NCBI GenBank assembly: GCA_043228905.1
Contig: JBHGNT010000003.1
Coordinates: 21,266,001-21,330,000, forward strand
Source of the DNA: Azolla caroliniana
Lineage: Eukaryota; Polypodiophyta
Reading direction: 5' to 3'
Length of the DNA: 64,000 nucleotides
The translations under genes and the position numbers were made by a program. Under the pieces are notes generated by a model. The model ran no database searches, was not told the DNA's origin, and saw nothing but the letters and a program-made list of their open reading frames with translations. Positions 38,161-53,600 of this stretch are shown here, in pieces; within the stretch, counting starts at the first letter, position 1, and the number at the start of each line of letters is the position of its first letter.

Positions 38161-41100
38161 TCAAGAGAGGTTAGGACCTGGAAATGTTAGGCTTGCTTCC
38201 ACAATGGTCACAGATCCTGAGAATTCAGTATCACTCCCACTGGGGCTATCCGAACTGTCTGAAACCCACCAGCTCGAAGGATACCTTTGTTGCAAAAAGT
38301 GTTTCAATGTTTTTGAATCCACTACCTCGTCTCGGATGTCATTCATTGGTTGATTCCACGTAGGTCCTGTTGCTTTTCTTTCTTTCGGTACAAGCTTCTC
38401 CAGAAGTTTATGAACTTCAGCCCCTTTTCTTTTATCGGCACACATAACTGCTAAGCAATCAGCAGCACGTTGCTGTAAATTCGCATCCATACTCTTATCG
38501 ATGAGCATTGCGAGCTTCGGGATGATATCCAAACGCAATGCTACCTCAACAGCACTACTGCTGAGACGACCTAATCGTAACATGAGCATCAAACTGCATA
38601 GCCGAGGATCAGTTCCCGTGAAACCAGCCACTGAAGTAGGTACATTCAGATCAAGAAGAGATCCCAATGTCTGCATCAATTCTTCTGAGCTCATACAATC
38701 TGCAATGTCGGAATGAGTAGCAATACAATGGAAAAGAAGGATTGCCACTTGAGTAAGACCTCGCCGCTCTCTGCTACTCCCACCACTAATGAAATTAAAC
38801 ACGGGAAAGAAGATGTCGAAATTTGAGTGGCGCAAGAGCAATGGCGGACGAAGCTTGAAAAGCAATAGCAAAGACAATAGCAATCTCCTCCTGTCATCAA
38901 AATCAAGCTCTTGGGAATCCTTTTTGCGGGGCAGTGCTCCCAACACTATGGCTTTGCGTATTTCCCTAAGGAATCGCTCCTCAAGAGCAATCCCGAAGTC
39001 AAACTCTGGATTTCGTAGAAATTGGTCAATGAAGAAGCCACCTAGGTAAAGCTCTGGGGAGTAGTCAACATCTCCAGTATTCTTATACAAGGGCCTAGTG
39101 TCATTCTCTAGAACTGTAGCCAATGTCCATCTCAGGAACACCGGTTGTCCTCGAGTCATTGACCATGAAGGAAGAGCTGAGAGTCCCTGATTCAAAAAGC
39201 TATCCCGTAATTTCAGCATTTCTGCTTCTAACCTTGATTTGAGATGCCATCGGCTATCTTCATCCCATACTAATCGTGGAGACCAATGCCGCCTTTCGTA
39301 AAGATCACAAGCTTTGGAAGGTTCTCGTGCAAGCATTGTCAAAAAGTCGATAGGAAACAGTAAAACCAGCGTTCTTAAACCTATGGGATCAACATTATCG
39401 TCCATACCTTTTTCAATAATTTCCAAAAGCTCATACATATCTGTAGCCCCTACAATACCTTCATTAGAAGATGCATGTCGATTGGTGATGGAGGATGTGT
39501 TTAGATGATTACTCTTGGCAATTGATCCAGTTCCCCAGAAGCTCAGGTCCTTAACAAGCTTGGTTCTCCGGCTTATACCACACCCAGCAAGCAAAACTTG
39601 ACCTAGTATTTGAGCAGCCAGTAGTTGCCCAGCCTTTGTGATCTTCATTTGTTCCATATCCTCGTTTTGAGAGACTTCCTCATCAGATAGACTTGGTGGA
39701 TTTAGCTTTGCAAAGATGGCCAAAACAGGAAGTAGTAACCCATCTTTTGAGAAGAAATTTGTTGCTTGTATGGTTGCAGAAATATTCTCTGCTAAAAGAA
39801 GAACAGCTTCTAGAGTAGACATTAACACTTGATCATTTCGATATCTAGAATCTCTTGCAGCCGATTGCCATAACTGAAGAGCTAAACATTGAATAAGCTC
39901 AGAACTGAATACCATGTCTCTCCCTATTTCAGAGATCGCTAAAGCTTTGACAATTGTCGCGAGTTCAATCTGAACAATTGGAAGGCTTCTCCCAGAAAGA
40001 ACTATCCTTGAAAGAACAGAGTGTCTAAATTGTACAAGAAGATCATCTCTCCCTTCCTTCACTGCATGGTTGATGCATTCTCTTAATGCTGACAATGTGT
40101 ATAGGCATTTTTCGAGCTCTCCAGATTTCTGTGCTGGGATTGTAATACTCTTAACAGTCTCTTCATATTCTGGTATCCCATCTCCAATCTGCTCAACCTC
40201 ATCAGGAAGGTTCTCTTTTTGCTTAACTTCATCATCAGATATTTGCTCTTTCTGCTCAGGTTCATCAGATACTTGCTCATTCTGTTCAACTCCATCCTCA
40301 TCAGGAAGCTTCTCTTTTTGCTTAACTTCATCATCAGATATTTGCTCTTTCTGCTCAGGTTCATCAGATACTTGCTCATTCTGTTCAACTTCATCGCCAG
40401 TTAGGTGTTCTTTCTGCTCAACTTCATTTTCAAATAGGTGATTCTGGTGAAATTCTTGGATATCTATTGTCTTTTCAATATCTCTGTCAGGATCATAAGA
40501 TTCGGCAATGTCTGAAACCCCTTCAGCTTGAGTAACAAACAGATTAACTATATTTAACTGAAGGTAATCTTGCATGACATCCATGAAAGCATGACCAGGA
40601 GGCAAAACAAACCCTTCCCAAGATGTACTGCTTAGACCACGGACAAATAGACCTGCTGCAAGAAATTCTTCATTTAGGCATTCATAATTAAACCTATCTA
40701 ACCACTCTGTCTCATTATCAATCATTATATCTTCTTTAAGAAGAACAGTATTGTGGTAACTCAATCTATCCTCAATAGATTGCAGAAGTTCAACTCTCAT
40801 ATCATATGTCCACATTCCTTCTGGGTGCATGAACTCAGAGCAAACAGCTGAGATGAATTTCTCCGGACCCTCTGCTTGTAGCAAACATGCTAGAAGAGGC
40901 ACAGGCATGAGTCTTGACATGACTCCATAAATGGATCTCCTTTGCTTTTCCTGCAATGATCTGTTTATCTTGATTAAACTTCTTACTAATGATGCAAGGA
41001 CATCTGCCGAACTATAGAACAATGCAGATTTTGAATCGTGAGCTTTCAAGGTTATGTCTGCTGATGGTATGGCTAATAATAGCAACAGCAAGTACCACCC

Positions 41101-44100
41101 CTAGGTAGGAATACACATATACTTATCAGTTATAAGAAAAAAACAATGCTGAGAAAGAAAAAAAAACACTACCATAGATGCCCTATACATGCAATTCACC
41201 TGTTTAAGGACTCTATCACAGTACATTTCATCCTCTGCAAAGTGTTTGAGACAAGTTAGAGCAGCAAAAGAAGCTGGGCTTGGGCCCCGTGGTGGCCTAG
41301 CTATAGCATCAGCTGCTGCTGAGTTGAGAATAAACCAAAGCCCTTTCCGCCACCTCATATCTTTCCATAACAGTTCTTTCCCACTTCTGTAAACCAAGAG
41401 CAGTGGAAGAATTGTAAATACATGCTAATCAGATCATCATTTTTAAGTCCAGGAAAAGTAGCTATACCTTGAGGATGCAATCGTGTCCAACAAAAGCAGA
41501 CAACTACCAAGGGCAGTTTCAAACTTAGAATTATTGTCAGGAACATTCTCATTGGTTTCCGCATTTGTCCCAAGAGAAAGCACACTTAATGCAAAATTTA
41601 ATGAGGCTTGGGCCGCATCAAATTCCCTGAAGCAACAAAGGGTTTAAAACACATTTATTTGAAATGAACAAACTAAAATTGAAAGGTGCAAACGCACATA
41701 CAATGTGTGTTCATGGAACACACTAGGGAATAATAATAGTATATCTTCTTCTACATCTCCAATACATTGTAGAAATACCAGACTTCAACAAAAAAGAGAT
41801 AGGGTATAGCACATACTCTCAGTGGGATGTAAGTTCTTTCAGTCTCTGTGTTGGTGTTTGCTTAGAGCCTGAGCTAATCTCTATTTAAATCCTGCGTTAA
41901 TATCTGCTTAATCTCCACATTAATCTCTATTAAGTCTACGTTAATCTCTGTAGAATCCCTGTGTTATTCTTTGCCTAATCCCTGCATTAATGTCTGCTGC
42001 GTCCTGTGTTGACCTTTGTACTAATTTCTGCCAATCTTTGGGTTCATCTCTGTACTAATCTCTGCCTTTCTAGGCTAATTCTCTAAGAGCAAACAGGTTA
42101 CCCAAAATGGAAGTCTTGTTCATCGGAGATGAGGGAAATGATGATAACTTATGCCAACCAATTAGTGGCGAGGTTAACCGCATGAGATATAATATAGAAA
42201 CTCTCTTGAAATAATTATGCCATGTTAGCAGAAAAAGTAGTGGTACATGCTATGAAGAGGTTTCTATTTTTATTCAACAAGAGAGCTCTTGAAAGCTATT
42301 AAATGAGGAAGAGAGCACATTGTCAGGTTCAGAGGTTTTGTGAGACAAACAACTGGGCATTGGAAACAAAACGAACGTCGCAAGGTAGTGAATCACAGGG
42401 GCACATGGGAGGCTTACCACCTATCTCAAGAAACTGAACACAAAGGAGCCTGACAAAACCGTGAATCCCGTGCAAGAAACCTTTGTGACGGCCATACAAG
42501 AAACTCACTAATCCACCACTTCTATTGGAACCACCATTGCACTAAATGGTTCATCTCTTGCTATTATGGGACTGCAGTAGCACTAAACGGTTCATCTCGT
42601 GACACTACAGAACAGCCTAATTACAAAATCCAAGCTAGGGGCAATTGTTCCCACATGTCTAGCTCAACATGAGAGAACTTACGTTCTTAGGTGAGCTCTT
42701 GTGGTGAGCCATTGTGTGAACAGCCAACACAAGGAACGCAGTGAGTTCTATCATGGTCGGGTCATCATGATAGGTGTCTCGTCGCGGTTGGGTCACCACA
42801 ATAGAACTCGGAGAGCTCTATCATGTAGAGTTCTTGCACAATGCTTGAGCTAGGCATGGTGAACAATTCTATTTTGAGCAATGCTGCTACTTGGCACAAG
42901 AAAGACCATGCATGGAGAAGTGGTAGCAGAAATTGGTGTGAAGCAACAAGATCAAGATATGAGCAACATAACAGACTACGACAAACCCTTTCTCGCCCTT
43001 GAGGATTCGTGATATACAATGGTCTGTGACAATGGCCAAGATATCAGATACTTTTAACATGTTGGAACCCCAAGGGAGATGCAAACAACAAGCTCAAGAT
43101 ATGAGTGAAATAACATAATATGGCAAACCCTTTCACCCATGATGATTTGTGATATATAATGGTCAGTGACAATGGCAAAGATATCAGATGCTTGTTGGAA
43201 CCCCAAGGGAGCTGCAAACATGGTCGATTACTTATGGAATCTCCATCCCTTCTACCCAAGATAACAGATGTCCCTCTCTCTAGTAGAGATCTATTGGCTT
43301 GGCAGACGATACTACATATCTATGCGTTAAGCTGAAGGATGGATGCCAAAAGAATGTATATGCTAAGAACAGGAGCAGGAAAGCTAAATATCAATGTACT
43401 TGAGATGCAATTGATGTGTATAGTTGTAGGGTATACAATAGAATGCTTGGAGCTGTTCTAGCTAGAACTCAAGAAACATAAGGAGATGTTGAAGGACAAT
43501 AACACAACCACACAAGCTCTTCAACAGAATGTCGACAATCACAACTTTCTTAGCCCGTTACTTCTGCTAAGCTACAAGTCAATTAAGGGCTATACAACTA
43601 GCGTCTTGACCAGAACATTATAAGTGGGTTACAATAGATCAAGCAATAGCAATTTAATGGAAAATAGGCCCTGGCCTTGTGGACCATGATCTCACCAAGC
43701 CTGTCACCTAGAAATAAAGACCATTATCTCCTGCCATCTCAGGTGCTTCCCTCACTTCAGAGATCCCTCTATTCTGGATCAAGTTATGCAAGAGTTTTTC
43801 GAAGACAAATTACAATCCCTCTTACTTGAGAATCTTACATGTGTACACAAGGATATTCTTTCGTTTCTTCTATTTTTAATTAGCTACATTTATTTTGGTT
43901 TGTTGCTCTCAAAGACGAGACAACATTTTAAGATGTAATCTCGTGTTTGGTCTTATAGGCCATTTTGGTCTCTTAAAAGGTATTAATACCTCTCTCTCTC
44001 TCTCTCAAACACACACACAGTCACACCTGCACTTTCAATTGTGCGAAAACACTCTTGATCGTCGAGAATAGCAGCTCATCACATGTATTATGTGAAAACA

Positions 44101-44153
44101 TTATTTTTGGTCATCATAGGTCAAATTTGACCTCTGAAGTTGATAATAAAATT

Positions 44154-44197
<44 letters not shown>

Positions 44198-47100
44198 GCA
44201 CACATATCGTACATAATCTATTTCATTGCATATATCTCTACTTCTTTACAACCATAACAGCTTGAAATTGGGCCAGGACATAAAATATAATGAGAAAAAG
44301 AACCATTAAAACTGTATGCAATACCTTGTAGTGGCCTTGCAACAACGTCTGAGTATGGTAATGGTTTGTGTTAGAACATCAATTATCTCAGCTGGGGATT
44401 CATCTGTTTGCGCCAAACACACCCGCAATGCAGGAGCAGCGAGAGTGATAACCACGGATTCTACGTCATTTGACAATACAAGCTGAGGGAAACGTTGAAC
44501 CAAATAAGACTGTACACAAAAGCAAAACTTCCTGTCAACAAAACTGGTAACACCTCTAGATGAAATAGACAGAAATCTTCTAAAAAGCCACCAGTGCACG
44601 CAAAAGGAGGTGAATACGCGGAAGATTCGTTCTCCAAATTGCAGTTGATGACGTCAAAGAATCTGAAGTCATTAAATCTACCGCACATTTCCTAAGGTCC
44701 TGCAGGAGCAATAAACATTCTGAAGTCATATGCAATCAATGCACGATCGCAAATACACAGATATAGACATTTCTTTCTTTCTGCCCCTTTTAATATGTCA
44801 GTCTCTCATAGTTGTTTGTATGTCTTGTCAAACGTATATTACTTATGAGCAACAGAATCAGAAATATGAGTATGTGGACAAACCAACATAAGACTGCTCA
44901 AAAATTGAAGTGGATCATTGATTTGGTAGTTTGGAAAGCGGTCTGAGTCGAGGAGGTTCTCCAAATAGAAAGGAGCTGAGAACACAGATTCTGAAAAAAT
45001 GGAAAAAAGAAAAACATTAGATAGAAAAACTCGGTGAAGATTAGCATTTTAATTGGATGATTTACAGCATACATATATTATGAACAACTGGTTTTAGACA
45101 GCTATTAATTCACCTGAAAGTTCAGGATACATAAGGGGAGCTTTGGGAACATGAATATAGAGTGCAAGAGGGTCAGAAGCTCTGAATTTCACATAAGGCT
45201 CCAATTCAGCTTTTAAGTGGTCCAACAATCGTTCCCTCATTTCTGCGCTCCAAATCACCTCCGGACTTCCTTGTTCTGAGTTCAAAATTGTGGTAAATGT
45301 GTCCGAATCCTGTCAAAACCCCTTTGTATGCATAAGCCTGGGGTCCTCAATGTTTTTCTAGATTCTTAAACATATGGAGTTCCGTTACACAGTACCTCTG
45401 ACATTAGTCTTAAGATAACTCCATCTGGTAGAAAGAGCTGAAGGATGCTAGCATGCCACGGGAATTGCTCCTCAGCTTGCAAGTAATGTGGTCCGTTGAA
45501 CACAGACTCTGGATCCTGTCAAATGCCTCCAATAAGTCTTTGGAACTTGGACAAGATCTATGAAGCCAAATACTATGGAATGTACATAAACACATGAAAA
45601 GCATAATGCAGGCCTTTAGATAACAAATCATAAAATATCATGGATGCAAGTGCAAGTATGATTGCCTATCACCTGTAACAAATGAGATTGCCGAATGAAA
45701 CCCACAATAGAGGACTTGTCAGCATCAGTCAGGTCCCCGGCTAGAAGCTTCCAAAGCAAGATTTCAAAAGCTCCAAGCTTATACAAGCGATTCATGGCAT
45801 CGCTATTCACCTTCACAATGTATGCAAGTATGTCTAGAATCCTGAAATAGAAAGAAAAGAAAGGTAAGTGAATTTTTGTGTTTGATGTGTGACAGACAAT
45901 TTTCGTATTTGAAAATTTGCAAGAGTAATATTAATCAAACATTTTTTCTGTATTGGTGATCTGTAAAATATTATCTTTCCTCAATCCTTCAAAAATGTGA
46001 TGGATCAGGTCCAAAATATCACTTGGTAGGAAGATGGCCCACTATAAGACACTTTTTACACACATCAGAGGATGGATTTATCATAAAGTCATCTTATATG
46101 GGCAAATCTATCCTATGCGCTGCGCAGTGTGGTAGGGCAGCTGTGAACTTCCTCACACCAGTTAGACATAAAGGTAGCCAGATATGCACAAATACCTTTA
46201 GAAAAACGAATTTGTAAATCGTGTCATCTAGGAGTGGAATCTTATGAAAGTATGTTTGTCATTGTGCAGTATTTTATGAAATAAGAGGGAGATACCATTG
46301 TCTCTTTAACCAATGCTTTGGTTCACTATGCAAGGTAATGGAATATGAGGACCAACAGGGCCTGGGCTTTTCGTGCTAGAACTCAAGAGACACATGAAGA
46401 AATTCTTGAGTACAACAATACAGCAACACAAGCCCATCAACAAAGAATAATCACAACTTTCTTTCGCCCCATCGCTCCTACTTGTGCTACAAGTCAATCA
46501 AGGGCTACACATTTCAACCAAGACATAACCAAGGGGTTACAATAGATCGGGCAATAGCAATTTCTCATGCACATAAGACCCGGCCCAATGATGATCTCAC
46601 CACCCTTTTCATCAACAGATAAAAACCATTATCACCACCATTGCAGGTGCTTCTCTCACTTCGAAGACCTCTCCATTCTGGATCAAGCAATGCTAGAGAT
46701 CTTTTGAAGACAAAAATTACATATCTGACTTGAGAATCTTACATGTACCGATAACAAGATTCTTTAGTCTCTTTTATCTTCTTTACGTTTTTACTTAGTA
46801 ACATTTTAATTATTTGACTTGTTGTTCTCGAAGACGAGACGAAACTTGAGATGTAATCTCTTGTTTGGTCTTACAGGCCATTTTGGCCTCTTAAAAGACA
46901 TCAATATATTTTTCTTACTTTCTGGTTGTTTCCTTCTGTTTCACAAGTTTCTTTTACCTATCTTTTAGCTCATGTACTGATTTTTACCTAGGGTAAACAG
47001 GAAGAGTTCACATGACAAGTACTAGAAAATCATGCTATGGATGTAACAATTTCTCTTAATATTCAATGTGGATTGGTGAACATTGTATGTGATTCAACAA

Positions 47101-50100
47101 TACATTCCTAGGGCCAACACACTGCAAATTCAAACAAGTTTTTTTTCTATCTAAGAGTACATTTCAACACCATGCAAATTCAGGATAAGCCACAAGAAGT
47201 TCATATACTAAGTTCCACAGCATTATGCTCTATCCTCCAAAGTTTGTGCATGGCTTGCAACTCCACAAAGCTAGGTTCTCCAATATCCTCCCATGGAAAG
47301 ACTCAGTTTGTACTTTACCTACAGTCCGAGACATCTTCCAAGCCTTGAACACATGTACCTTTGACGTTTATTTGGATTATGTTGACACTTTGCATGAGAG
47401 GAAAATAATGAATGGGTAGAGTACCTTCCAAAAACTGAACCTTTTGCCCACAGGAGGATTTGCACAAGATGACAAAGTAATTCCTCCTTCGAAAGGTGGC
47501 TACATGCTGCAGGTGGTGGAAATTCTTCAATATTACTGTCTATGCCAGATAACCTGTTGTGAAATGTTCACCAAATTTCAATTTTTCTATATGAGTACAG
47601 CCATGAAAATTATCCAGATACATGTTCTCGTAGAAACAAAGGGTAATGGTTGAATCAAAGAAAAATCGTTTCAAGTTTAGAGATATGGAATTAACCTCAT
47701 TATAGCTTCTAAAAGATCTAATGCCAAACCAAGTTGAAGTTTCTCATGCACTGTTTCATGCTGCCAATGAACACCCTCTTTTGCATCTACACTCCCATCC
47801 TGCACAGCTTTATCAAGGACCTCATAAAACCTTCCAGAAGGAACTCGTACGCTTTTCATTTGACCATTGGCCTGCTTGACCAGAACTGTCTCATGAAAGT
47901 GAGAAAATTTTGACCTTTTTGCATTTTTTGTACTCCATCCATCAGACTCAAATGCATATTTGTCCCTACAGCACTGTAAATATGACAATTTGCATGAAAT
48001 ACAATTATGTTTGAAAGCTTAGCAAACTTAAAGAAAAGTCAATTAAGCACAAGCTAGAAACCTTGGATAAGGACAACACAATCAAAGGAACTAAAACCAT
48101 TGCACCACCCGCTCTGAGGAAACGAAGAGCATTATCTTTGCCACCAATCTCCACAGTTGCAAGAAGGAAAACTACCAGCTTGAAGACAAAGACTTGATGT
48201 TCAGAATCAATAACTTCACGGAGCATTCCCACAATTATCTGTTAAGGTGAATTGGCATGTGGTGAGAAACATTGTTAACTGAATTGAAACTATCTGGAGG
48301 GTGATAACAACTTTGTAATACCTCTATTACATTCATTTTTTCTAGGAAACCTTGTATATCTTCTGCATGCCTTTCATAAATCCAAGTAAGTACATGTGCT
48401 GCCAGCCTCAGATCAACCTCCGGCAAGCTTATTTGACCAAATAATGGTGTGAAGCCTAAGACCATGGCCTGAAGCACAGCTTGGAATGTTGATAATGGAT
48501 CTCTTAACTGCATTTACAGTTCACAGGTTACTGATATTTTGCTAAAATAAGTTTTCCGACTACCCAAAATGTCAAATAGGTACCTTCCAAAAGTCGATCC
48601 TTGGATCATTCTGAGCAGGATAATTATCTACAAGAAGTTCAAGATGGATACCATCAACAACAGAACCTGTCAAAATTATTGGAAAATTTTGGTTTTAGTA
48701 CAACATTTGAACAATGAGCATTCAAGTTCAAAAGCTTTAGAAAAAGCAATTTCCTCATACCTTCTCTTGCCATTGAGTAAGTAAGTTGAATCTCCGAGCT
48801 ATTAACCAAAATGTCTTTATTATTCTCTGCTACAGCATTGAACGCTTCTATGTGATCTTCAAGAAACTAAAAAGAAGATGTTCTTGTAAGAGAACTAGTG
48901 CTTGCTTCAAAGCACATTTTGAGAAAATATTTATGTAGCATATACCTCCTTCAATTCCGTTCGTTTTGCATCATTCCATAACAGAATGGGTGTCTCAAAG
49001 TTTCCTTTCTTTAGGAGATCTAAAATTTCCATCCATGCTGTGAATCTACTTGAAGAGTTCTCCTACAACAAATAGTGAGAATATCAATTAAGTAACAATG
49101 CCTAGATATGTTTAGGAAGAACATAAAACTTTTCTTGATTGAAATACCTTCAGTAAATTCAGTTGGTTGATTCTAGCATCATAGAAATGCATAATGCCCT
49201 GTAAACAGTTGGTTGTGTTTCAAGATAGATGGTGTTCAGTTTTACTATGATTTACTATGATCTTAAGTTGTGATCACTAAAATAAGATGAGAAAAATCTG
49301 ATGTGCACACCTTTGGTAGCAGAGCTTCAAGAAGCTTCTTAGATGCCTTATTGCGTTCAATCATAAAAAAGACAAGGTTTCCACTTGTTGATCTTAATTC
49401 TTCATCAGTCCCAAAAACTGCATCCTTTAAGTGTATCAATATGACACCTCGATCTAAACAGAATTTCTGAAAATAACCACCAAAAAGAAATATATAAAAT
49501 ATAAATACATTGAGAAAGGTTTTTTTGTAACACTCTTTTTAAAGCACTATTACTTGTAATTGACTTGCTATTGGAGGAGAAGTTTGTGTTAGAAGAGCCT
49601 TCAAGAGAAGAGAATTGCTGAAAGTAAAAACACAAAGAAAGCATTAAGAAGAGCATTGCTGATTTCATGATTATAAATATTAAACAGTTATGGCAAAGAA
49701 AACATTAAAAAGATAGTTGCTGATTTCATGATTATAAATATTAGAAAGTTATGGCAAAGAAAGCATCAAAAAGCTAGTTGCTGATTTCACGATTATAATT
49801 ATTGAAAAGTTATGACTGTTAAAATAGTCTCTTTTTCAATATATTGATGAAGCATGCACGCACCTACGATAGACTACAAAATTTGGTGATCTACAGAGTC
49901 GACAAAATACTCCTGCGGCTCCTATAGCACTGTTCTCAAAGATCTGCCAAACATTCACACATGTACAAAAATTAGCAAAGTCTTGTTTTATACATTGCAT
50001 GCTCGTTTAGAGAAAGAGCCAAACCTTTGGCCACCCACGTTCATTATCTATTTCTTGTGGTAATGAGGTTGCAAGAGTAAGGAAAGTTTGCAAAACCCCA

Positions 50101-50565
50101 TACAACTGCAAGAAAGAACTTAAAAACCAGTAAAAATATGCTTTTAACTGTAATGAAACCTACGTTCTGACATCAAAGAGTGTAAAAATAGAACCTGTAA
50201 AGCATTATCATTTGCAAGCGCAAATATGTGTAAAGAGGAAAAAAGCTGCTGTACGTTATCAACACTCATAACGGCTCCTTTATTTGCAAGCTCCAGCTGC
50301 ATCCCAAGAAAAAAAAAGTTTAAGACGCTTTTTATCTATTTATCTTAGTAGTCTCAGTGCAATCTGTGCTATATAGACTAAACAATTGATGTACCTTGGA
50401 AAGAAGGGCCACATCACTAATTGGTCCATCTGATGGAAGTTTTATTGCTGCGCGGATGGCAACGGTAGCAGCATAACTTAATACAGGATTTCTGAATTGC
50501 AAACACTAAAAAGAAAAACTATGCAAATCATTTCACATTTATTTTTTCATATTGGTGTAAAGAAC

Positions 50566-50631
<66 letters not shown>

Positions 50632-53600
50632 CTAGAGATCTTTCGAAGACAAAAGTTGTAATATATCTAACTTGAGAATCTCACATGTGCCGAAAACCAG
50701 ATTCCCTGGTCTCTTTTTATCTTATTTACTTTTATATTTACTGAGTAGTATTTATTCTATTTTGATTTGTTGTCCTCAAGGATGCGACAACACTTAAGGT
50801 GCAATCTCTTGTTTGGTCTTATAGGCCATTTTGGCCTCTCTTAAAAGACGTTAATATATCTTTCTTTCTGTCAATTTTGCCAAAGTAGTGGACTAACTGT
50901 AATTGTGGATAAAACAAAAAATTATGGTAATGCAAACCATCCAACCTCACCAATACCCTATGCTTACATATAAGGGAGAACATGTACAATTTGTACAAAG
51001 CTTTGAGTATCTTGGCATCGATGTACCTGGCACGAATAAATGGAGTGTATGCTTTGAGTCTAGACTTCAAGTTAGTTGGAAAAGTTATTATATGTTGGAA
51101 AATAAGTGTAACCAAAGTGATACTCATGGATGGGAATTGAAACTACTGTTATTTAATGCCATGGTAACACAAGTTTTGCTTTATGGAGTGGAAGTGCGGG
51201 GAGGCACTATCCTCTTAATGCATGGAATGAGATTGAGAAGATTCAAAAGATGTTTTTAAGGAGACAATTGGGAATAAAATCCACCACCTCCTATCAAGTT
51301 ATGCTCTTGGAAACGGATGTTCAACCTATAGAGATATTGGCGCTTCAAAGAGTATATAGATATATTTAAAAAGTCAAGAATATGCCAGAACATAGATTAC
51401 CACATCTTGCTCGTAATGTTGGATGTAAACCACTAAAGAATCACAAGAGTAAAATTCTCTCATCCGATTGGGTAGTCGACATCAAAAAATGGTTCAAAAG
51501 ATGGGACATGGAAGATCTCCTAGAGCTTTTAAGTGATGCTATGAAATATGTAATTATTGAAGAAAGATTAATGGACCCACTAATGAAGAAGTGGAAAGAT
51601 GCTAAAAGGACAAAATTAGAATATTATTACATTGCAAACATCAATCCCGAATGTTAGGTTCTATATAAGGCAAGAAGGTCCATGGATCATACTCAACCTT
51701 AACTCATTACTAGCATGAGTATTAAATCTCATAGAGCCCTAACACTCCTTCACACTCGATCACACAAGCTATGTATTGAAGTTGCATTATGGAATCAAAA
51801 TCAACCAAATATAAAGACATGTAAGGTATGCAAGGAAGGGCTAGTAGAGGATGAATATCGCTTGCTTTTTACATGCTCTGTATATAATGCAATTCATGAA
51901 AGCTATGATGATATATTAAGAGGGGGCGATGACTTGAGTATCATACTAAAGAGAACACCTAGAAGGTTGAGCTCATATGTGTATGCCTGATTCACAAACC
52001 GAGAGTTGGTGCTTCAAAGTATGAATATCCCTTCTTAGGAAGGAGACACACATTAAGATCACTTTTGTATTTAGGTTCTATGGGTCAATATTGGCCTCTC
52101 TATGGATGCTGAAAAATATCTACCTATCTCTCACACACACTTTACATGTAAGTGTCTTAGATAAGAGCAAAATACTACGACATACTAGGACCCTCCCACC
52201 CTCTCCAAACTATTAGATACCGCAAATATAAAGACACTAGGTAGATATATCTTCGAGCTAAAACAACATAGACAGAATAAACTACAAAATGCTAACCATA
52301 ACCTTTCTTGTATTAACCATCATGTAACTAATGAAAATTTTCAAGCACGAGAGGGGAAGATGAGCATGGACACACCTGCACCACTCAATCTCTCCCTCGC
52401 TGAAGCAGAAACCCAAAGAATAACCAAATGCCCTCCAATGTCAGGCCTCAAAGTCACTTGTTGTGTAGAAGCAATTAAGAAGATAAGGGAACGTGAGTTA
52501 CACCGTTGAGAAGCTATGGTTGGGGTACCTTTTACATCAGGACTATGGGCCACACCCACATCGAAACCCTTTGACCTTGTGCTCCTTTTCAAGAGACTTG
52601 GATGGAAATGAAACTAGGCCTAGCACATAGCCATTTCCTTTATAGAAATGAACGCCATAACACCTTTTGTGCAATACTAGAACTCTTTTTTTATCTATAA
52701 TTTTTTTTTCCGATGATTGGGTACACATCCCATTTTGTTGTAACCGATTGTCTCATGGGCCAAATTTGGTCTTAGAGAACATGTTTTTTTTACTAGAACT
52801 GTTTAGCTTAAGCTCTTTTTTCTTTTTTTCTTTTTTACTTTCGATGAAAGGGTAAATACCCCATTTTTGTTGTAAACCAATTGTCTCATGGGCCAATTTT
52901 GGTCTTAGAAGACACTAATATCTCTCTCTCTGGGGTACCTTCTACATTGGGACCACAGGGGGCCACATCCACATAGAAACCCTTTGACCTCCCACTTCTT
53001 TTCGAGAGACTTGGATGGAAATGAAACTAGGCCTAGTATAAAGCCATTTCATTGTAGAACATGTTTGTTATTTTACTAGAACTATTTAGCTTAAGCTCTA
53101 TTTATTTTTTATTTATTTTTTTCACTTTCGATGAATGGGTAAATATCCCATTTTGTTGTAAACCAATTGTCTCATGAGCCAATTTTGGCCCTAGAAGACG
53201 TTTATTTCTTGCTAGAGCTCAAGAGACATCGGGAAAAGTTGTTGACGAATACAGCCACACAAGCTCATCCACAAAGAACAATCACAACTTTATTTAGCCC
53301 CATCACTCCTATTAATGCTACAAGTCAACCACGGGATACACAAATGGGCTCCAGTCCAGGACATACCAAAGGGGTTACAATTGATCGGGCAATAGCAATT
53401 TGCCGTGCACGTAGGCCCCGACCCCATGGACCACGACCTCGACACCCTTGTCATCGACAATTAAAAGCCATTATCTCCCGCCATCGTAGGTGCTTCCCTC
53501 ACTTCAGAGACATTTCCATTCTGGATTGACCACTGCTAGAGATCTTTCGAAGACAAAATCTACAATATACCTAACTTGAGAATCTCACATGTGCCAAAAA

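Noticed and set aside
40070-40441. Cys/Ser-rich plus-strand repeat protein
   Set aside because: Antisense reading of the acidic repeat in the RME-8-like exon.
41627-44324. A hidden J-domain exon in the 2.7-kb RME-8-like intron
   Set aside because: I looked for complements of His-Pro-Asp codons in open frames and found none, and the J-flanking homology lies upstream of this intron. Only transcripts can settle it.
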